A stretch of 64,000 nucleotides of DNA. Origin: CAWAPS01 sp963783945 (GTDB lineage Bacteria > Actinomycetota > Acidimicrobiia > Acidimicrobiales > Palsa-688). This document shows, one piece after another, positions 1 through 8,929 of the stretch. The position numbers and the translations under genes were made by a program. The stretch spans positions 310,001 through 374,000 of the forward strand of contig CAWAPS010000019.1 of the NCBI GenBank assembly GCA_963783945.1. Direction: 5' to 3'. How positions within the stretch are numbered: the stretch's first letter is position 1; every line of letters begins with the position of its first letter. The notes below the pieces were generated by a model. The model had not been told where the DNA came from. It ran no database searches and saw nothing but the letters and a program-made list of their open reading frames with translations.

Positions 1-825
1 GGTCTTGGGCAGCTCGTAGCCGAGCGGGTCGTCCATCGGGGAAAGCATCTTGTAGAACCGGTAATAGCTGCCCACGGACAAATTCAAGAAGTCGATGTGA
101 GGTTCCAGCAGGTGGGCCACCTCGATCGCCTCCTCCATGCGCATGCCCCCCTCGTACTCCTCGTCGGCGACCATGCGCACTCCGATCGGGAAGTCCTTCC
201 CCACCTCGGAACGGATCCCCTCTACGATCTCCACGCAAAACCGCACCCGGTTCTCCAGCGGCCCTCCGTACTTATCTGTCCGCCGGTTCAGAGAGGCCGA
301 GAAAAACTGGGCCGGCAGATAGCCGTGGGCCGCGTGCACTTCGACACCGTCCAGACCGCCCTCCTTCACCCGGCGAGCGGCCGAGGCGTAGGCGCCGATG
401 GCCTCGTCGATCATGGCCTGGGTCATGGGAATAGGAACGATGCAGCCTGACGGGTTGGGCACGTCGCTCGACGACCAGGGAGACTGGCCGGAGGTGTTGG
501 CATCGTTGTGACCGCCGTGCCAGAGCTGCTGGAACAACTTCATCCCGTGCTTGTGGGCCGCTGACGAGAGCTGCTCCAGCCCCCACACCACGTCGTCGCG
601 GTACAACAGGATGTTGCTCAACTGGGCGCTCGGGTGAACCGGGGACGCCTCTAGGAAGCTCATCCCCACGCCGCCACGCGCCCGGGCCTCGTGATACGCC
701 ACCAATCCCGAGTAGGGATCGTCCTTGGTGGGAAAGCGCAACATCGTCCCATGGGCGGTACGAACGATCCGGTTCGGAATAGTCACCCCGGCGAGTTTGA
801 TCGGCTCGAAAACGTTCTCGTACAT
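1..825 (-). CDS. Old yellow enzyme family NADH:flavin oxidoreductase, 3' part outside window
   Basis: The first 275 residues of an OYE/2,4-dienoyl-CoA reductase-like flavoprotein are visible; the C-terminus lies beyond base 1. The N-terminus carries the family pattern FEPIKLAGV..IPNRIVRTAHGTM. HAAHGYLPAQFFS (residues 164-176) contains the paired His that bind substrate in the family, followed by NRRTDKYGG (180-188). Start ATG at 825 has a good GGGAGGG Shine-Dalgarno. These enzymes bind FMN and reduce or demethylate/dehydrogenate activated substrates using NAD(P)H. Whether a C-terminal FeS/NADPH domain follows, as in FadH-type proteins, cannot be seen. Substrate unknown. Confidence 0.9.
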   Translation of the reverse strand, partial: MYENVFEPIKLAGVTIPNRIVRTAHGTMLRFPTKDDPYSGLVAYHEARARGGVGMSFLEASPVHPSAQLSNILLYRDDVVWGLEQLSSAAHKHGMKLFQQLWHGGHNDANTSGQSPWSSSDVPNPSGCIVPIPMTQAMIDEAIGAYASAARRVKEGGLDGVEVHAAHGYLPAQFFSASLNRRTDKYGGPLENRVRFCVEIVEGIRSEVGKDFPIGVRMVADEEYEGGMRMEEAIEVAHLLEPHIDFLNLSVGSYYRFYKMLSPMDDPLGYELPKT

Positions 826-986
826 TTTCCCTCCCTGGAGTGCTCAGTCGTGCTCAAACCCCGCCCCCTCGGGCGGAGGTACCTTAACCCAGACGCACGA
901 GGTGGCGCCTATCGAGAGGAATGAAGATTTGGACCACTTCCGGGCTCGAGACGGCGGAACCGGGACGGAAGTAAATTCCCCGGGAT

Positions 987-1754
987 ATGTCAGGTCTCGT
1001 AGGCACTCCATCGGATGACGTCCCGGACGTCCTGGCCACTGGCCGGTGCGTCGTCACCAGCATTTTCGTCTCGATGAGCTCCCGGCACCCCGACGGCGGG
1101 GACGCCGGCTATCTCAGGTGGCACACCTTCGATCACCGGCCGGAGCAGTACCGGCTGGCCGCGATCCGGGGCTCATTCCGTTCGGTGTCGACGCCCGAGT
1201 GCCGGGCCCATCGAGCCCGAAGCGAGGGGCGCTACGACTCCGTCGATCACGTCATGACCTACCTGTTCGGCGACGTGGCCGGGCTGAAGGCGTTCAATGA
1301 TCTGGCCCTGGCATTGGGAGGTGCAGGGCGGATCCCGTACCTGCTTCCCCTCGTGGAACGAGGGGTATACAGCCTTGACGGCATGGCCGCGGCACCGCGC
1401 ATAAAGGTCGGAGCCGACGTCTTGCCGTGGTGGCCGCTGCTCGGGGTGTACGTCCTGGTCGAACAGGGCCACGCCCCGGCATCGGAACTCGCGGCGGTAC
1501 CAGGGGTCGCCGGCACCTGGTGGGGCGGGAGCTGCCCACTCGACCCCGATCTGGCAACTGCCGACGGCCGTCCCATGAGCGAGGCCGATGGGCGGCAAAT
1601 CACGTATTGCTTCTTTGACGATGACCCGGTAGCGACGGCGCAGCGGCTCCTCGAGCCGCTCGAGCGACGATGGGCCGAGACCGGCGTGACTCCGCTGCTG
1701 GCCGCTCCGTTCCACGTCGTCGTGGGGCACGACTACGACCGTCATCTGCCGTAG
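987..1754 (+). CDS. hypothetical protein, possible dimeric alpha/beta-barrel (EthD-like)
   Basis: A 255-residue protein that I do not recognise with certainty. The early WHTFDHRPEQYRL region (about residues 46-58) resembles the W-x-x-x-H-x-P pattern of EthD-like ferredoxin-fold proteins, and the rest is a mixed alpha/beta sequence without signal peptide or membrane segment. No clear Shine-Dalgarno precedes the ATG; a TAAATT hexamer lies 9 nt upstream. It is divergent from the OYE gene and convergent with the epimerase gene, which ends 6 nt beyond its stop. Possibly a small accessory protein of the catabolic region; no function is asserted. Confidence 0.6.
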   Translation: MSGLVGTPSDDVPDVLATGRCVVTSIFVSMSSRHPDGGDAGYLRWHTFDHRPEQYRLAAIRGSFRSVSTPECRAHRARSEGRYDSVDHVMTYLFGDVAGLKAFNDLALALGGAGRIPYLLPLVERGVYSLDGMAAAPRIKVGADVLPWWPLLGVYVLVEQGHAPASELAAVPGVAGTWWGGSCPLDPDLATADGRPMSEADGRQITYCFFDDDPVATAQRLLEPLERRWAETGVTPLLAAPFHVVVGHDYDRHLP

Positions 1755-1760
1755 CCGGAC

Positions 1761-2669
1761 CTACACCAGCAACTCGGGGTAGCACTGTTCGACGAGCATG
1801 CGACACCCGTCTTGCCATTTCACCTCGCAAGGGCCTAGCGTCTCTAGCCTCAAAGTGTTGTCCGGCACCAGGCCCGGCCAACCTTCCGGCGTGTACTCGA
1901 AGATCGGCTCCTTTCCGATCAGCCCCCCCATGTAAGTGCAGTACTCCTCCGCCGTGACAACGTCATCCCCACACCAGTTGACCACCAGAGGAGGGACCCT
2001 GCCCGCCTCCAGAGCCGCCGCTCCGAAGCGAGCGCAGTCAGGCTCGAATATCGGCCGGAAGTATGTGGGCTTATCCGGGTAGAGCGGAATGGGTTCGCCT
2101 TGCACGATCAACTCGAGGCGGTCGCGCATCGGGCCACCGTCAGGTCCGGACGCGCTGGCCACCCGGATTATCGTCGCCGGAATCTTCCTGGCTCTCGACA
2201 TGTAACTGACGACGGCTTCGTTCGCCACCTTCGTGAAGGCGTAGGCGGCATGGGTGTGAATCCCGAACTCGTGGGTTTCCGGCACGGGCGTTTCTCCGCC
2301 CGGAGGGCGGTACACCGACATCGTAGAAGCGAAGACGAGCCCTTTGAGCTGGCGGAAATGGGCCATCAGGCGACCCGTGGCATCGGCGTACCGGTCATAG
2401 GAATCGGGCCATGCGCCTAGCGGATCACTGACGGCATTCATTGGGAGGGCGCTGTAATACACGTAGTCATAGTCGGCCGGCAGGTCATCGACTGAATCAA
2501 ACAGATCGTGCACGATGCAAGTGATTCCTTGTGATTCGAGCCGCTCTCGCGCACCGGGTTCTGAGAAGCGGGCCATCACAGATACGTCGTTGTCCGGAGC
2601 GAGCAATCGCAGGGCCGGGGCGCTTACCGGACCCTTACCTCCGACGAACAGCACCCTTTGGTTTCGCAC
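1761..2669 (-). CDS. NAD-dependent epimerase/dehydratase (extended SDR)
   Basis: Extended SDR of 302 residues. The N-terminal Rossmann segment reads VLFVGGKGPVSAPAL, a slightly degenerate GxxGxxG loop. The catalytic pair is probably the Ser of ASTMSVY with YAFTK (Tyr-x-x-x-Lys). The GTG start at 2669 is preferred over an upstream ATG at 2732 because GGGAGG lies just before it and the Rossmann strand begins there directly. Such proteins oxidise, reduce or epimerise hydroxyl groups on sugars or sterol/aromatic side chains with NAD(P). It is divergent from the SnoaL/LLM block starting near 2.8 kb. Substrate not inferable. Confidence 0.85.
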   Translation of the reverse strand: MRNQRVLFVGGKGPVSAPALRLLAPDNDVSVMARFSEPGARERLESQGITCIVHDLFDSVDDLPADYDYVYYSALPMNAVSDPLGAWPDSYDRYADATGRLMAHFRQLKGLVFASTMSVYRPPGGETPVPETHEFGIHTHAAYAFTKVANEAVVSYMSRARKIPATIIRVASASGPDGGPMRDRLELIVQGEPIPLYPDKPTYFRPIFEPDCARFGAAALEAGRVPPLVVNWCGDDVVTAEEYCTYMGGLIGKEPIFEYTPEGWPGLVPDNTLRLETLGPCEVKWQDGCRMLVEQCYPELLV

Positions 2670-2815
2670 CTGTGCCTCCCCTGGCCGCGCACTGATGTTT
2701 ACGATACGAGGGACGTTAGCCGACCGTGTCATTGTGCGATTCTTCTAACTGATGAGCGGGGTTCCATAGATCCGGGGATTCACACGCGCCGCTTGTGTCA
2801 CCCGGGGTGCGGACG

Positions 2816-2821
2816 TATGCT
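2816..2821 (+). promoter_or_regulatory. -10 element TATGCT of a leaderless promoter
   Basis: TATGCT ends 6 nt before the GTG at 2828, so transcription would begin at or next to the start codon. No Shine-Dalgarno is present. This supports GTG 2828 over the in-frame ATG at 2795. Confidence 0.5.
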
Positions 2822-2827
2822 CGGCAC

Positions 2828-3328
2828 GTGACGAGTTCTTCGACTCCGCTGGAGGACCGAATAGTCGCTCTCGAAGAGCGGGTGAGGGTCCTCGAGGACC
2901 AGGTCGCCATTCATCGACTGATAAACAGTTGGGGCCCGGCGGTCGATACCGGGAACGCCGAGGCGGCCGCTGCACTGTTCTCGGACGATGCCATCCTGCA
3001 ATCCGACCTGTCCTATCTAATCGGTCCGCCCGCCATCGCCGCCATGGTCCTCGGCGAAGGCCATCAGTCGTTGATCCGGGGCGGATCTGCCCACATTCCC
3101 GCATTCCCGATCGTGCAGGTCGAGGGTGACGAGGCGACCGCGGTCGGATACACCAGGGTCTACCGCCACATCGAAGAGGGTTACGACGTCTGGCGGGTGT
3201 CGGCGAACCGGTGGGAGTTCCGCCGCACCGACGACGGTTGGCGGGTGACCAAGCGGACCAACCATGTCATCGACGGGGGTCCGGAGGCGCCCCAACTGCT
3301 GGGACGCCTGTTCGACGAGCGGCCCTGA
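2828..3328 (+). CDS. SnoaL/NTF2-like protein
   Basis: About 166 residues with the SnoaL_4 pattern: an N-terminal helix rich in E/R/L (LEERVRVLEDQ), then AIHRLINSWGPAVDTGN, LFSDDAIL, and a C-terminal sheet ending YDVWRVSANRWEFRRTDDGWRV. SnoaL-like cone folds act as small-molecule isomerases, cyclases, hydratases or dehydratases, or as ligand-binding partners; no cofactor is needed. An in-frame ATG at 2795 is possible, but GTG 2828 has a leaderless -10 and matches the N-terminal length of the closely similar protein at 15977-16468. It leads an apparent operon with the LLM oxidoreductase (32 nt gap) and a second SnoaL protein. Confidence 0.85.
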   Translation: MTSSSTPLEDRIVALEERVRVLEDQVAIHRLINSWGPAVDTGNAEAAAALFSDDAILQSDLSYLIGPPAIAAMVLGEGHQSLIRGGSAHIPAFPIVQVEGDEATAVGYTRVYRHIEEGYDVWRVSANRWEFRRTDDGWRVTKRTNHVIDGGPEAPQLLGRLFDERP

Positions 3329-3360
3329 ACAGAAGGGGAAGAGCGAAAGCACGCTTTCTG

Positions 3361-4395
3361 ATGGATCTCCGGTTTGGGCTCCTGTGGCCGTTTCGCAATC
3401 CCGATTTTGCTCGCGTCCCCTGGGAGCAGCTCTATCGCTCTCATGTGGATCTCGTCGTTGAATCGGAACGGTTAGGTTTCGACCACGCGTGGCTGACGGA
3501 ACACCATTTCATCGAAGACGGCTATTCGCCCTCCGTGTTTCCGATAGGGGGGGCAGTCGCGGCGCGGACGTCGACAATCCGCATCGGCACTTTCCTCCTG
3601 CTGCTGCCCTTGCACCACCCCGTCCGGGTGGCAGAGGACTCAGCGACCCTGGACCTGCTGTCGGAGGGACGATTCGACCTCGGCGTCGGCCTCGGTTATC
3701 GCGTCGGCGAGTTCACCGACCAGGGCATCCCGCCCACCGAGCGGGCGGCGCGCATGCGAGAAGGCCTCACGATCGTCCAGCGGCTGCTCTCCGACGAGAC
3801 CGTCACCATCGATGGCACTTTCACAAAGCTGCGCAACATCCGGATCGTGCCTCCGGCCCTCCAGCGCCCCCATCCGCCGATATGGGTGGGCGGGACAGCG
3901 CCTAAGGCTATCGAGCGGGCGGCCCGGATGGGATTCCATTTCCTGAACGGCGGCGCCGCGCACTCGGCGGGCATCTACGACGATGCCCTGCAAGCGAACG
4001 GCCGCAATCCCGACGACTACCAGATAGCCGCCATGCGCATAGTGTACGTGGCGCCCAACCGGCAGCAAGCGTGGGAAATCGCTGCTCAGCCCATGCATCA
4101 CATGGCGCTGTGGTACCGGCGCTGGGTCACCGAGGCCAAGGGCGGACCGGACCAGCAGCCGCCGATATCTTCGCCCGAGGAAATGATTCGCGCCCAGTCA
4201 TTCACCTTCTACGGCGAGGACGCCATCATCGGCACCCCGGAAGACGCCATCGAACAGATCGAGGATTACCGGACGCGGGGCCGGCTCACCCATCTGGTCT
4301 GCGCCTTGCCGATGCCGGGCATGGCGCCGCACCATATACGGGACGGGATGGAGTTGTTCGCCAGGGATGTCATCCCGCACTTTCGCAAGCGATAG
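3361..4395 (+). CDS. LLM class flavin-dependent oxidoreductase
   Basis: Luciferase-like monooxygenase of 344 residues, complete. The ATG at 3361 opens the typical N-terminus MDLRFGLLWPF; earlier in-frame codons overlap the preceding gene and do not fit the family. Landmarks are WLTEHHF, VAARTSTIRIGTFLLLLPLHHP, LDLLSEGRFDLGVGLGYR and PIWVGGTAPKAIERAARMG. The fold is an (alpha/beta)8 barrel that uses reduced FMN for oxygenation or F420 for hydride transfer; which one cannot be decided by reading. It sits between two SnoaL-like genes on the same strand, suggesting that the three act on one metabolite. Confidence 0.92.
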   Translation: MDLRFGLLWPFRNPDFARVPWEQLYRSHVDLVVESERLGFDHAWLTEHHFIEDGYSPSVFPIGGAVAARTSTIRIGTFLLLLPLHHPVRVAEDSATLDLLSEGRFDLGVGLGYRVGEFTDQGIPPTERAARMREGLTIVQRLLSDETVTIDGTFTKLRNIRIVPPALQRPHPPIWVGGTAPKAIERAARMGFHFLNGGAAHSAGIYDDALQANGRNPDDYQIAAMRIVYVAPNRQQAWEIAAQPMHHMALWYRRWVTEAKGGPDQQPPISSPEEMIRAQSFTFYGEDAIIGTPEDAIEQIEDYRTRGRLTHLVCALPMPGMAPHHIRDGMELFARDVIPHFRKR

Positions 4396-4473
4396 AGCTC
4401 GCCACGAATGTTTCGGCCGGACGCCTCATCCACCCGCATCACCGAAGAACAGCTACAGGCACTGGAGCGAACC

Positions 4474-4953
4474 ATGAGCAAACGTTCGGGGCGAAGCGCC
4501 GAGGACATACTCGAGATCCAGGACGTCGTCGTGCGATATGGATACGTCATCGACGACCAGGACTGGGACGCTATCGACCAGGTGTTGACCGAAGACGCCG
4601 TCATCGATTACCGCGATCAGCGCTCGGATCCGCCAAGGGGACTCGCTCCGCTGGTCGGACGCCAGGAGATCCTGCACCACTTCCGCGACGTCTTGACCCA
4701 CCCCTATCAGCACATGATCGTGAACCATCAGATCGAGGACGTCTCCGAAGACGAGGTCATCGTCCGCTCAAAGGCCCTCTGTCCCATACCCGGCCAGGTC
4801 ATGCTGGACGTCGAGTATCGCGACGTCGTGGTTCGGACCGACGCCGGATGGAGGATCAAGCACAAATCGGTGAAGCGCTACAACCTGGATCCCCCACAGT
4901 GGGCCGCCGAGCAGTTCCCCGTGTGGAGGTCGCGCGGAGCCCAGATCGTCTAG
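4474..4953 (+). CDS. SnoaL/NTF2-like protein
   Basis: A 159-residue SnoaL_4-type protein: ILEIQDVVVRYGYVIDDQDW, then VLTEDAVIDYRD, GRQEILHHF, and the sheet VMLDVEYRDVVVRTDAGWRIKHKSVKR. ATG 4474 is preferred because GGAG lies 6 nt upstream; an in-frame ATG at 4408 lacks such a site. It is the third gene of the SnoaL-LLM-SnoaL run and only 7 nt from the convergent Rieske gene. The two flanking SnoaL proteins differ enough to have separate roles, for example sequential isomerisation steps (inference). Confidence 0.88.
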   Translation: MSKRSGRSAEDILEIQDVVVRYGYVIDDQDWDAIDQVLTEDAVIDYRDQRSDPPRGLAPLVGRQEILHHFRDVLTHPYQHMIVNHQIEDVSEDEVIVRSKALCPIPGQVMLDVEYRDVVVRTDAGWRIKHKSVKRYNLDPPQWAAEQFPVWRSRGAQIV

Positions 4954-4960
4954 CCGGCTG

Positions 4961-6223
4961 TCACCCTGCCACTCTGTCCACGGCAAGATCCTCCCACCGG
5001 TCGCCCTCGTCGAGTACCGCCTCGATGGCATTCGGTAGCCGCACCCGGTCCGGCGCCAGCGCGCTCCCAGGGGGCAGTTGGCCGGCTGCGCCCGCACTCA
5101 AACCCTCGAGAAGCATGCGACGGGCGTGAGCCACGGCCACATCGCCAGACGACAGGTGCTCCTTGGTGCGATCGAGGATAGGTCCCATGCTCGCTTGCAC
5201 TGCGGCGTCCTCCTCGAGGAGGGTTCGACCGAATCCGGTGAAATGCCCGGCATTCATGAGCTCCCGGTCCTGACCCCACCGGTTCGAGCGGTCGCCCCGC
5301 AGGGCGGTGAAGTCGTGGGGGTCCGGCAGGAAGCCTGGGGCCACAAATCCGGCTTGATCCTCGGGCGGAGTCATCGGTGCGTCCGAGTAAGCCCCGAAGA
5401 AGAGGACGTGGTGGGTGTCGTCAACCGGTGAGATCACGAACATGGAGCCATCACGGGGGTGGTCCCCCCCGACCGACACCACCGTCACGAGCGGCATGAG
5501 GTGCTCGGTAATCCGGACGTAGGTGCGACCGTCGCCAATCCGCCGTAGCGCCGTCGCCCTCATGCCGTAGGACGTGGACGCGGTCTCGTAGCTTGGCGGG
5601 TAGTCGAGAGCGAGGTTGAGATTGGCCCGTTCGGCGAGCTTCGCCGACTCGCGGTGCCAGGTCTGGTGCAGGAAACCGACGTGAGCCGAATCGACGGTGC
5701 CCTCGACGCCCTGGAGCCAATTGCAGGGAACGCGCGAGGCGGTGATCCACAGGTCTGTCGCGTTCTCGCCGGAGAACGGCAGCTCGGGGAAGGCGGGGGT
5801 CTCCGCACCGCCGAGCCACACCCACGCCACTCCTCCGGCCTCGTGAACGGAAAAGTGGCTGACCGCCACGCTCCTGGCGAACTGCTCGGGCCGGACGACC
5901 TGGGTCGGGGCCTCGACTACGCAGCCCGACACGTCGATCTTCCAACCGTGGTATATGCAGCGCACACCGTTGCCCTCGACGCGCCCGAGGGCCAGGGAGG
6001 CTCGGCGGTGAGGACACAGCTCGTCGAGGAAACCGATCCGTCCGTCCTCTGAGCGGAACGCGACGTAGTTCTCACCGAACAGGCGTACGGGTAGCGGCGC
6101 GCCGCCGGGCGCGAGGTGAGACGATAGGGCAAACGGTATCCAGTAGTGAGCACGCATCAGCCGCCCCATCGGAGCGTCGCCTTCGATGCGAGTCAGCACT
6201 TCGTTCTCGGCCCGGCTCACCAT
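4961..6223 (-). CDS. Rieske oxygenase, phthalate 4,5-dioxygenase-like oxygenase subunit
   Basis: A 420-residue aromatic-ring-type Rieske oxygenase. Rieske ligands are C70-P-H72 and C89-x-x-H92 in CPHRRASL...RCIYHGWK. The mononuclear iron motif D178-SA-H181-xxxx-H186 follows. The opening (PMG.LMR..YWIPFALSS..) is the one seen in phthalate 4,5-dioxygenase and related oxygenases that need a separate reductase. ATG 6223 has GGAGGAG upstream, and the resulting length matches its paralogue at 49800-51065, with which all iron ligands align without gaps. No dedicated reductase gene is adjacent. It would insert oxygen into an aromatic or alicyclic acid; the substrate is unknown. Confidence 0.92.
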   Translation of the reverse strand: MVSRAENEVLTRIEGDAPMGRLMRAHYWIPFALSSHLAPGGAPLPVRLFGENYVAFRSEDGRIGFLDELCPHRRASLALGRVEGNGVRCIYHGWKIDVSGCVVEAPTQVVRPEQFARSVAVSHFSVHEAGGVAWVWLGGAETPAFPELPFSGENATDLWITASRVPCNWLQGVEGTVDSAHVGFLHQTWHRESAKLAERANLNLALDYPPSYETASTSYGMRATALRRIGDGRTYVRITEHLMPLVTVVSVGGDHPRDGSMFVISPVDDTHHVLFFGAYSDAPMTPPEDQAGFVAPGFLPDPHDFTALRGDRSNRWGQDRELMNAGHFTGFGRTLLEEDAAVQASMGPILDRTKEHLSSGDVAVAHARRMLLEGLSAGAAGQLPPGSALAPDRVRLPNAIEAVLDEGDRWEDLAVDRVAG

Positions 6224-6369
6224 GGCGTCTCCTCCAACGTTCCCGTAGGGCGTGCCTCCTCGGCCGGGCCCCACCGCATCCTGCGAATTGTAGATCCACC
6301 TGACCGGCCCGGGTAGGCAGGTCCATCAGCCGCGAGGATGGGGCCGCCTCTGGTAACCCGTCACCGACC

Positions 6370-7404
6370 CTATGGCCTCGACAGAAACAGGGTCCGGCGC
6401 CCTCCCCGGGTCAGCTGCTGGACCAGGTCGATGAACGCGCCCGGGTACTCCTCCGGAAGCCGGGTGGCGTCCTCGAGCACCGCCTCCACCTCGGCCGGGA
6501 TCTCGATGTCGAGCGACACGAGGTTGTCATCGAGTTGTTCCATCGTGCGGGCCCCGAGGATGACCGAGGTGACATCCCGGGTACGTTGCCACGCCAGGGC
6601 GAGCTGGGCCGGGCTGCACCCGAGCTCGCCCGCGGCCTTTTCGACCACGGCCGCGACACGGAAGCCACGTTCGTTTTTCACGAGCAGGTCGGTGGCAATG
6701 TCCTGTTGGTTCAGCCGGGTCTCACCCCGCTCGACGTCCGCCCGCACCTTGCCGGTCAGCATGCCCGACGCCAGTGGGCCCCAGCTGATGAGGCCGACAC
6801 CCTGCTGCTCGAACAGCGGAAAGTGCTCACGCTCCAGACCCCGGGCGATCAGGTTGTACTGCCCCTGGAAGGCGACGAAGCGGGCCAGACCGAGGTGATC
6901 GCTTATGGCGAGTGCCTGCATGAGCCGGTACGCCAGCATGTTCGAGGCGCCCAGATACAGAACCTTGCCCGCTCGGACAAGGTCATCGAGCGCCGCCATG
7001 GTCTCCTCGAGCGGAGTTGCCGGGTCATCCATGTGCAGCTGGTACAGATCGATGCGATCGGTGCCGAGCTTGCGGAGGCTGCTCTCGCAGGCCTGGCGGA
7101 TCCGGATCCGGCCGGCCCCCCGCTCGTGGGGGCCGGGGCCGGCAGGAAGTCCGAATTTGGTGGCCAGCACTACCTGATCGCGGCGGCCGGCGACGGCGCG
7201 GCTCACGATCTCCTCGGAGCCGTAGACGTCTGCGGTGTCGATGAAGTTGCCTCCGGCATCGAGGTACCGGTGGACGAGCCGGGTGGCAGTGTCCTCGTCG
7301 CAGCCCCACTTCGGCGCACCGAACGTCATGGAACCGAGACCGAGCTCGGAGACGTAGAGGCCGCTGCGGCCCACCTTCTTGAAGGTCATCTTGCTAGGCG
7401 TCAT
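6370..7404 (-). CDS. aldo/keto reductase
   Basis: A 344-residue AKR with the expected catalytic tetrad D56, Y61, K83 and H124 (FIDTADVYG, ATKFG, YQLHMDD). The N-terminus KVGRSGLYVSELGLGSMTFG is typical of the AKR9/AKR11/YajO-like group, and the C-terminal part has VILGARTMEQLDDN for NADP binding. ATG 7404 follows an AAGG just upstream; ATG 7389 is an alternative. Soluble NADPH-dependent carbonyl reductase. It shares strand with the Rieske gene downstream (146 nt gap) and the unknown gene upstream (45 nt), so co-transcription is plausible. Confidence 0.93.
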   Translation of the reverse strand: MTPSKMTFKKVGRSGLYVSELGLGSMTFGAPKWGCDEDTATRLVHRYLDAGGNFIDTADVYGSEEIVSRAVAGRRDQVVLATKFGLPAGPGPHERGAGRIRIRQACESSLRKLGTDRIDLYQLHMDDPATPLEETMAALDDLVRAGKVLYLGASNMLAYRLMQALAISDHLGLARFVAFQGQYNLIARGLEREHFPLFEQQGVGLISWGPLASGMLTGKVRADVERGETRLNQQDIATDLLVKNERGFRVAAVVEKAAGELGCSPAQLALAWQRTRDVTSVILGARTMEQLDDNLVSLDIEIPAEVEAVLEDATRLPEEYPGAFIDLVQQLTRGGRRTLFLSRP

Positions 7405-7449
7405 CCTTATGATCGATGGCTCAGAAGTCCAGGTCGGCAGCCGGGCGTG

Positions 7450-8031
7450 CTACGCGGAGACCTGCTCCTTGGCTTTTTTCAGCATGTCGTCGTCATTGGC
7501 CTTGCGCAGAAGGCCTTCGATCTTGTCGACCACCTCGAGGATGGCGTCCTTGTGCTCGCGGACGTAGTCGGCCAGCGCCTTGGCCCCGGCATAATCCAGC
7601 ATCTCCGGCAAGCGAGTCCTCAGCCGGCCGATGGTCCAATCGACCGGGTCCCCTTCGGCATATTGATCGATGCGAACCGTGATCAACTCACCTTCAGAGT
7701 ACCGACCGTAGTGATAGTGGGGCTTGTTGGCGAAGCAATCGAAACGCAGGTATTCCAAGCCGTCACTGGTACCGAACACGTGGAGCGACGGGCCGTAATC
7801 GTTGAAAATAGGCGCCCTGTCCGCCTCTGCCTGACCGTCCTCGGTCTCTGTCGCGATAACAGTGTCATCGAGGATTCGAGGCTCGACCACAAAGCGTAAG
7901 GGGCCGGCGTCGAGCGAGATCGAGTTGTCGGCATTCAACGGGATCATGGTGGCACCCTTGAACAGCATGCCCAATTGATAGAACTCGTACGTTGCATTTC
8001 TTACGATCGCAAGTGCATCTGACTTGTTCAC
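7450..8031 (-). CDS. hypothetical protein of unknown family
   Basis: A 193-residue soluble protein that I do not recognise. It starts at GTG 8031 behind GGAGGG. The central part is beta-rich with a conserved-looking FDCFANKPHYHYGR segment (two His flanking a Tyr), which could be a metal or ligand site; the C-terminal third is helical and charged (KALADYVREHKDAILEVVDK). No signal peptide or membrane segment. Its GC content is visibly lower than its neighbours. Position upstream of the aldo/keto reductase suggests an accessory role in the same pathway, without further evidence. Confidence 0.7.
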   Translation of the reverse strand: MNKSDALAIVRNATYEFYQLGMLFKGATMIPLNADNSISLDAGPLRFVVEPRILDDTVIATETEDGQAEADRAPIFNDYGPSLHVFGTSDGLEYLRFDCFANKPHYHYGRYSEGELITVRIDQYAEGDPVDWTIGRLRTRLPEMLDYAGAKALADYVREHKDAILEVVDKIEGLLRKANDDDMLKKAKEQVSA

Positions 8032-8092
8032 TCCGGCCCTCCTTGCTATCCGAACGTCGGGAGGGTATCAAATCGCGTAGGAGAGGATCAAG

Positions 8093-8278
8093 ATGACGGG
8101 CGGCTACGGTCCAGCGGTTCGGCTAACTCGACGATCTGTCAACAACGCGGGGGTCTTCGAGTGGTGCCCGCTCAAGAACTACGAGCTGTCCAATTACGTC
8201 ACGGTGATCAATGTGAATCAGGTTGGGCCACGGCTCCCGAGCCGGCGAGGCACTGGCGACCGGGGGACGACGCGGTAA
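8093..8278 (+). pseudogene. remnant of a short-chain dehydrogenase
   Basis: A short reading frame with a plausible Shine-Dalgarno (AGGAGAGG before ATG 8093) whose codons at 8138-8230 read VNNAGVFEWCPLKNYELSNY and then VTVINVNQVGP. This is the NNAG active-site segment plus the following helix of a classical SDR. About 80 residues normally present before NNAG are missing, and after VNQVGP the frame is lost. It therefore looks like a decayed SDR with a large internal deletion, not a functional small gene. The dienelactone hydrolase gene begins 10 nt after this frame stops. Confidence 0.6.
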
Positions 8279-8288
8279 GACTGCGTCC

Positions 8289-8918
8289 ATGGCCAACATC
8301 GACGTGCCCTATTACCTCGCCCGTCCGACCACACCGACAAGTGCCGGCATCGTCGTCATCCACGAAGGCCCTGGTATGAGCCTGCAACTACTGCGATTGT
8401 CCGAGCGCCTCGCCTCGGAGGGATATCTGGTCGCGGCCCCGGACCTGTTTTTTCGGACCGGCGGCCCAGATGCGAGGGACGACTATCTCGAGCAGGTGCA
8501 GGCGGTGACTCGCGATCAGATGCTCGATGACCTTGGCGTGGCGGCAGCAGGGCTGCGGGCGGCAGGTGCCCGCACCATCGGGGTGATGGGATTCTGCATG
8601 GGGGGTGTTTTCACCTGGCACGCCGCCCTTCACGGAGAAGGGTACGAAGCAGCGGTCGGGTTCTACGGCGTCGGGATCGCGTCCGATCTTGGTCAGCCGC
8701 GGTGCCCCACTCTCCTGTTCTTCGGTGGGAAAGACCAGTGGATCTCACCGGACGACATCGCGAAGGTGGCCGATCACCACGCCGACACAATCGTCTACCC
8801 GCATGCGGGCCACGGTTTCATGCGGGACCGGTCGGAGGACTACGTCGAGGACGCCGCCGTCGATGCGTGGGGGCGAACGCTCTCCCATTTCCGACAGCAC
8901 CTGAGTCATGGCGCCTAG
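8289..8918 (+). CDS. dienelactone hydrolase family protein
   Basis: A 209-residue alpha/beta hydrolase of the dienelactone hydrolase family. The nucleophile is C103 in GFCMGG, with E26 in IHEGPG (the Glu that pairs with Cys in the resting enzyme), an Asp in GGKDQW and His in HAGHGF. Family members open lactone rings such as dienelactone in ring-cleavage pathways or hydrolyse other small esters. ATG 8289 has no good Shine-Dalgarno. It lies 10 nt after the SDR remnant and 11 nt before the amidohydrolase gene, with ferredoxin following, so these three form a likely operon. Confidence 0.9.
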   Translation: MANIDVPYYLARPTTPTSAGIVVIHEGPGMSLQLLRLSERLASEGYLVAAPDLFFRTGGPDARDDYLEQVQAVTRDQMLDDLGVAAAGLRAAGARTIGVMGFCMGGVFTWHAALHGEGYEAAVGFYGVGIASDLGQPRCPTLLFFGGKDQWISPDDIAKVADHHADTIVYPHAGHGFMRDRSEDYVEDAAVDAWGRTLSHFRQHLSHGA

Positions 8919-8929
8919 GCTCCCCTGTG

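Noticed and set aside
6535..7899. A 454-codon plus-strand frame opposite the aldo/keto reductase and the unknown gene
   Set aside because: The reductase on the minus strand has its full catalytic tetrad; the plus frame has no recognisable sequence.
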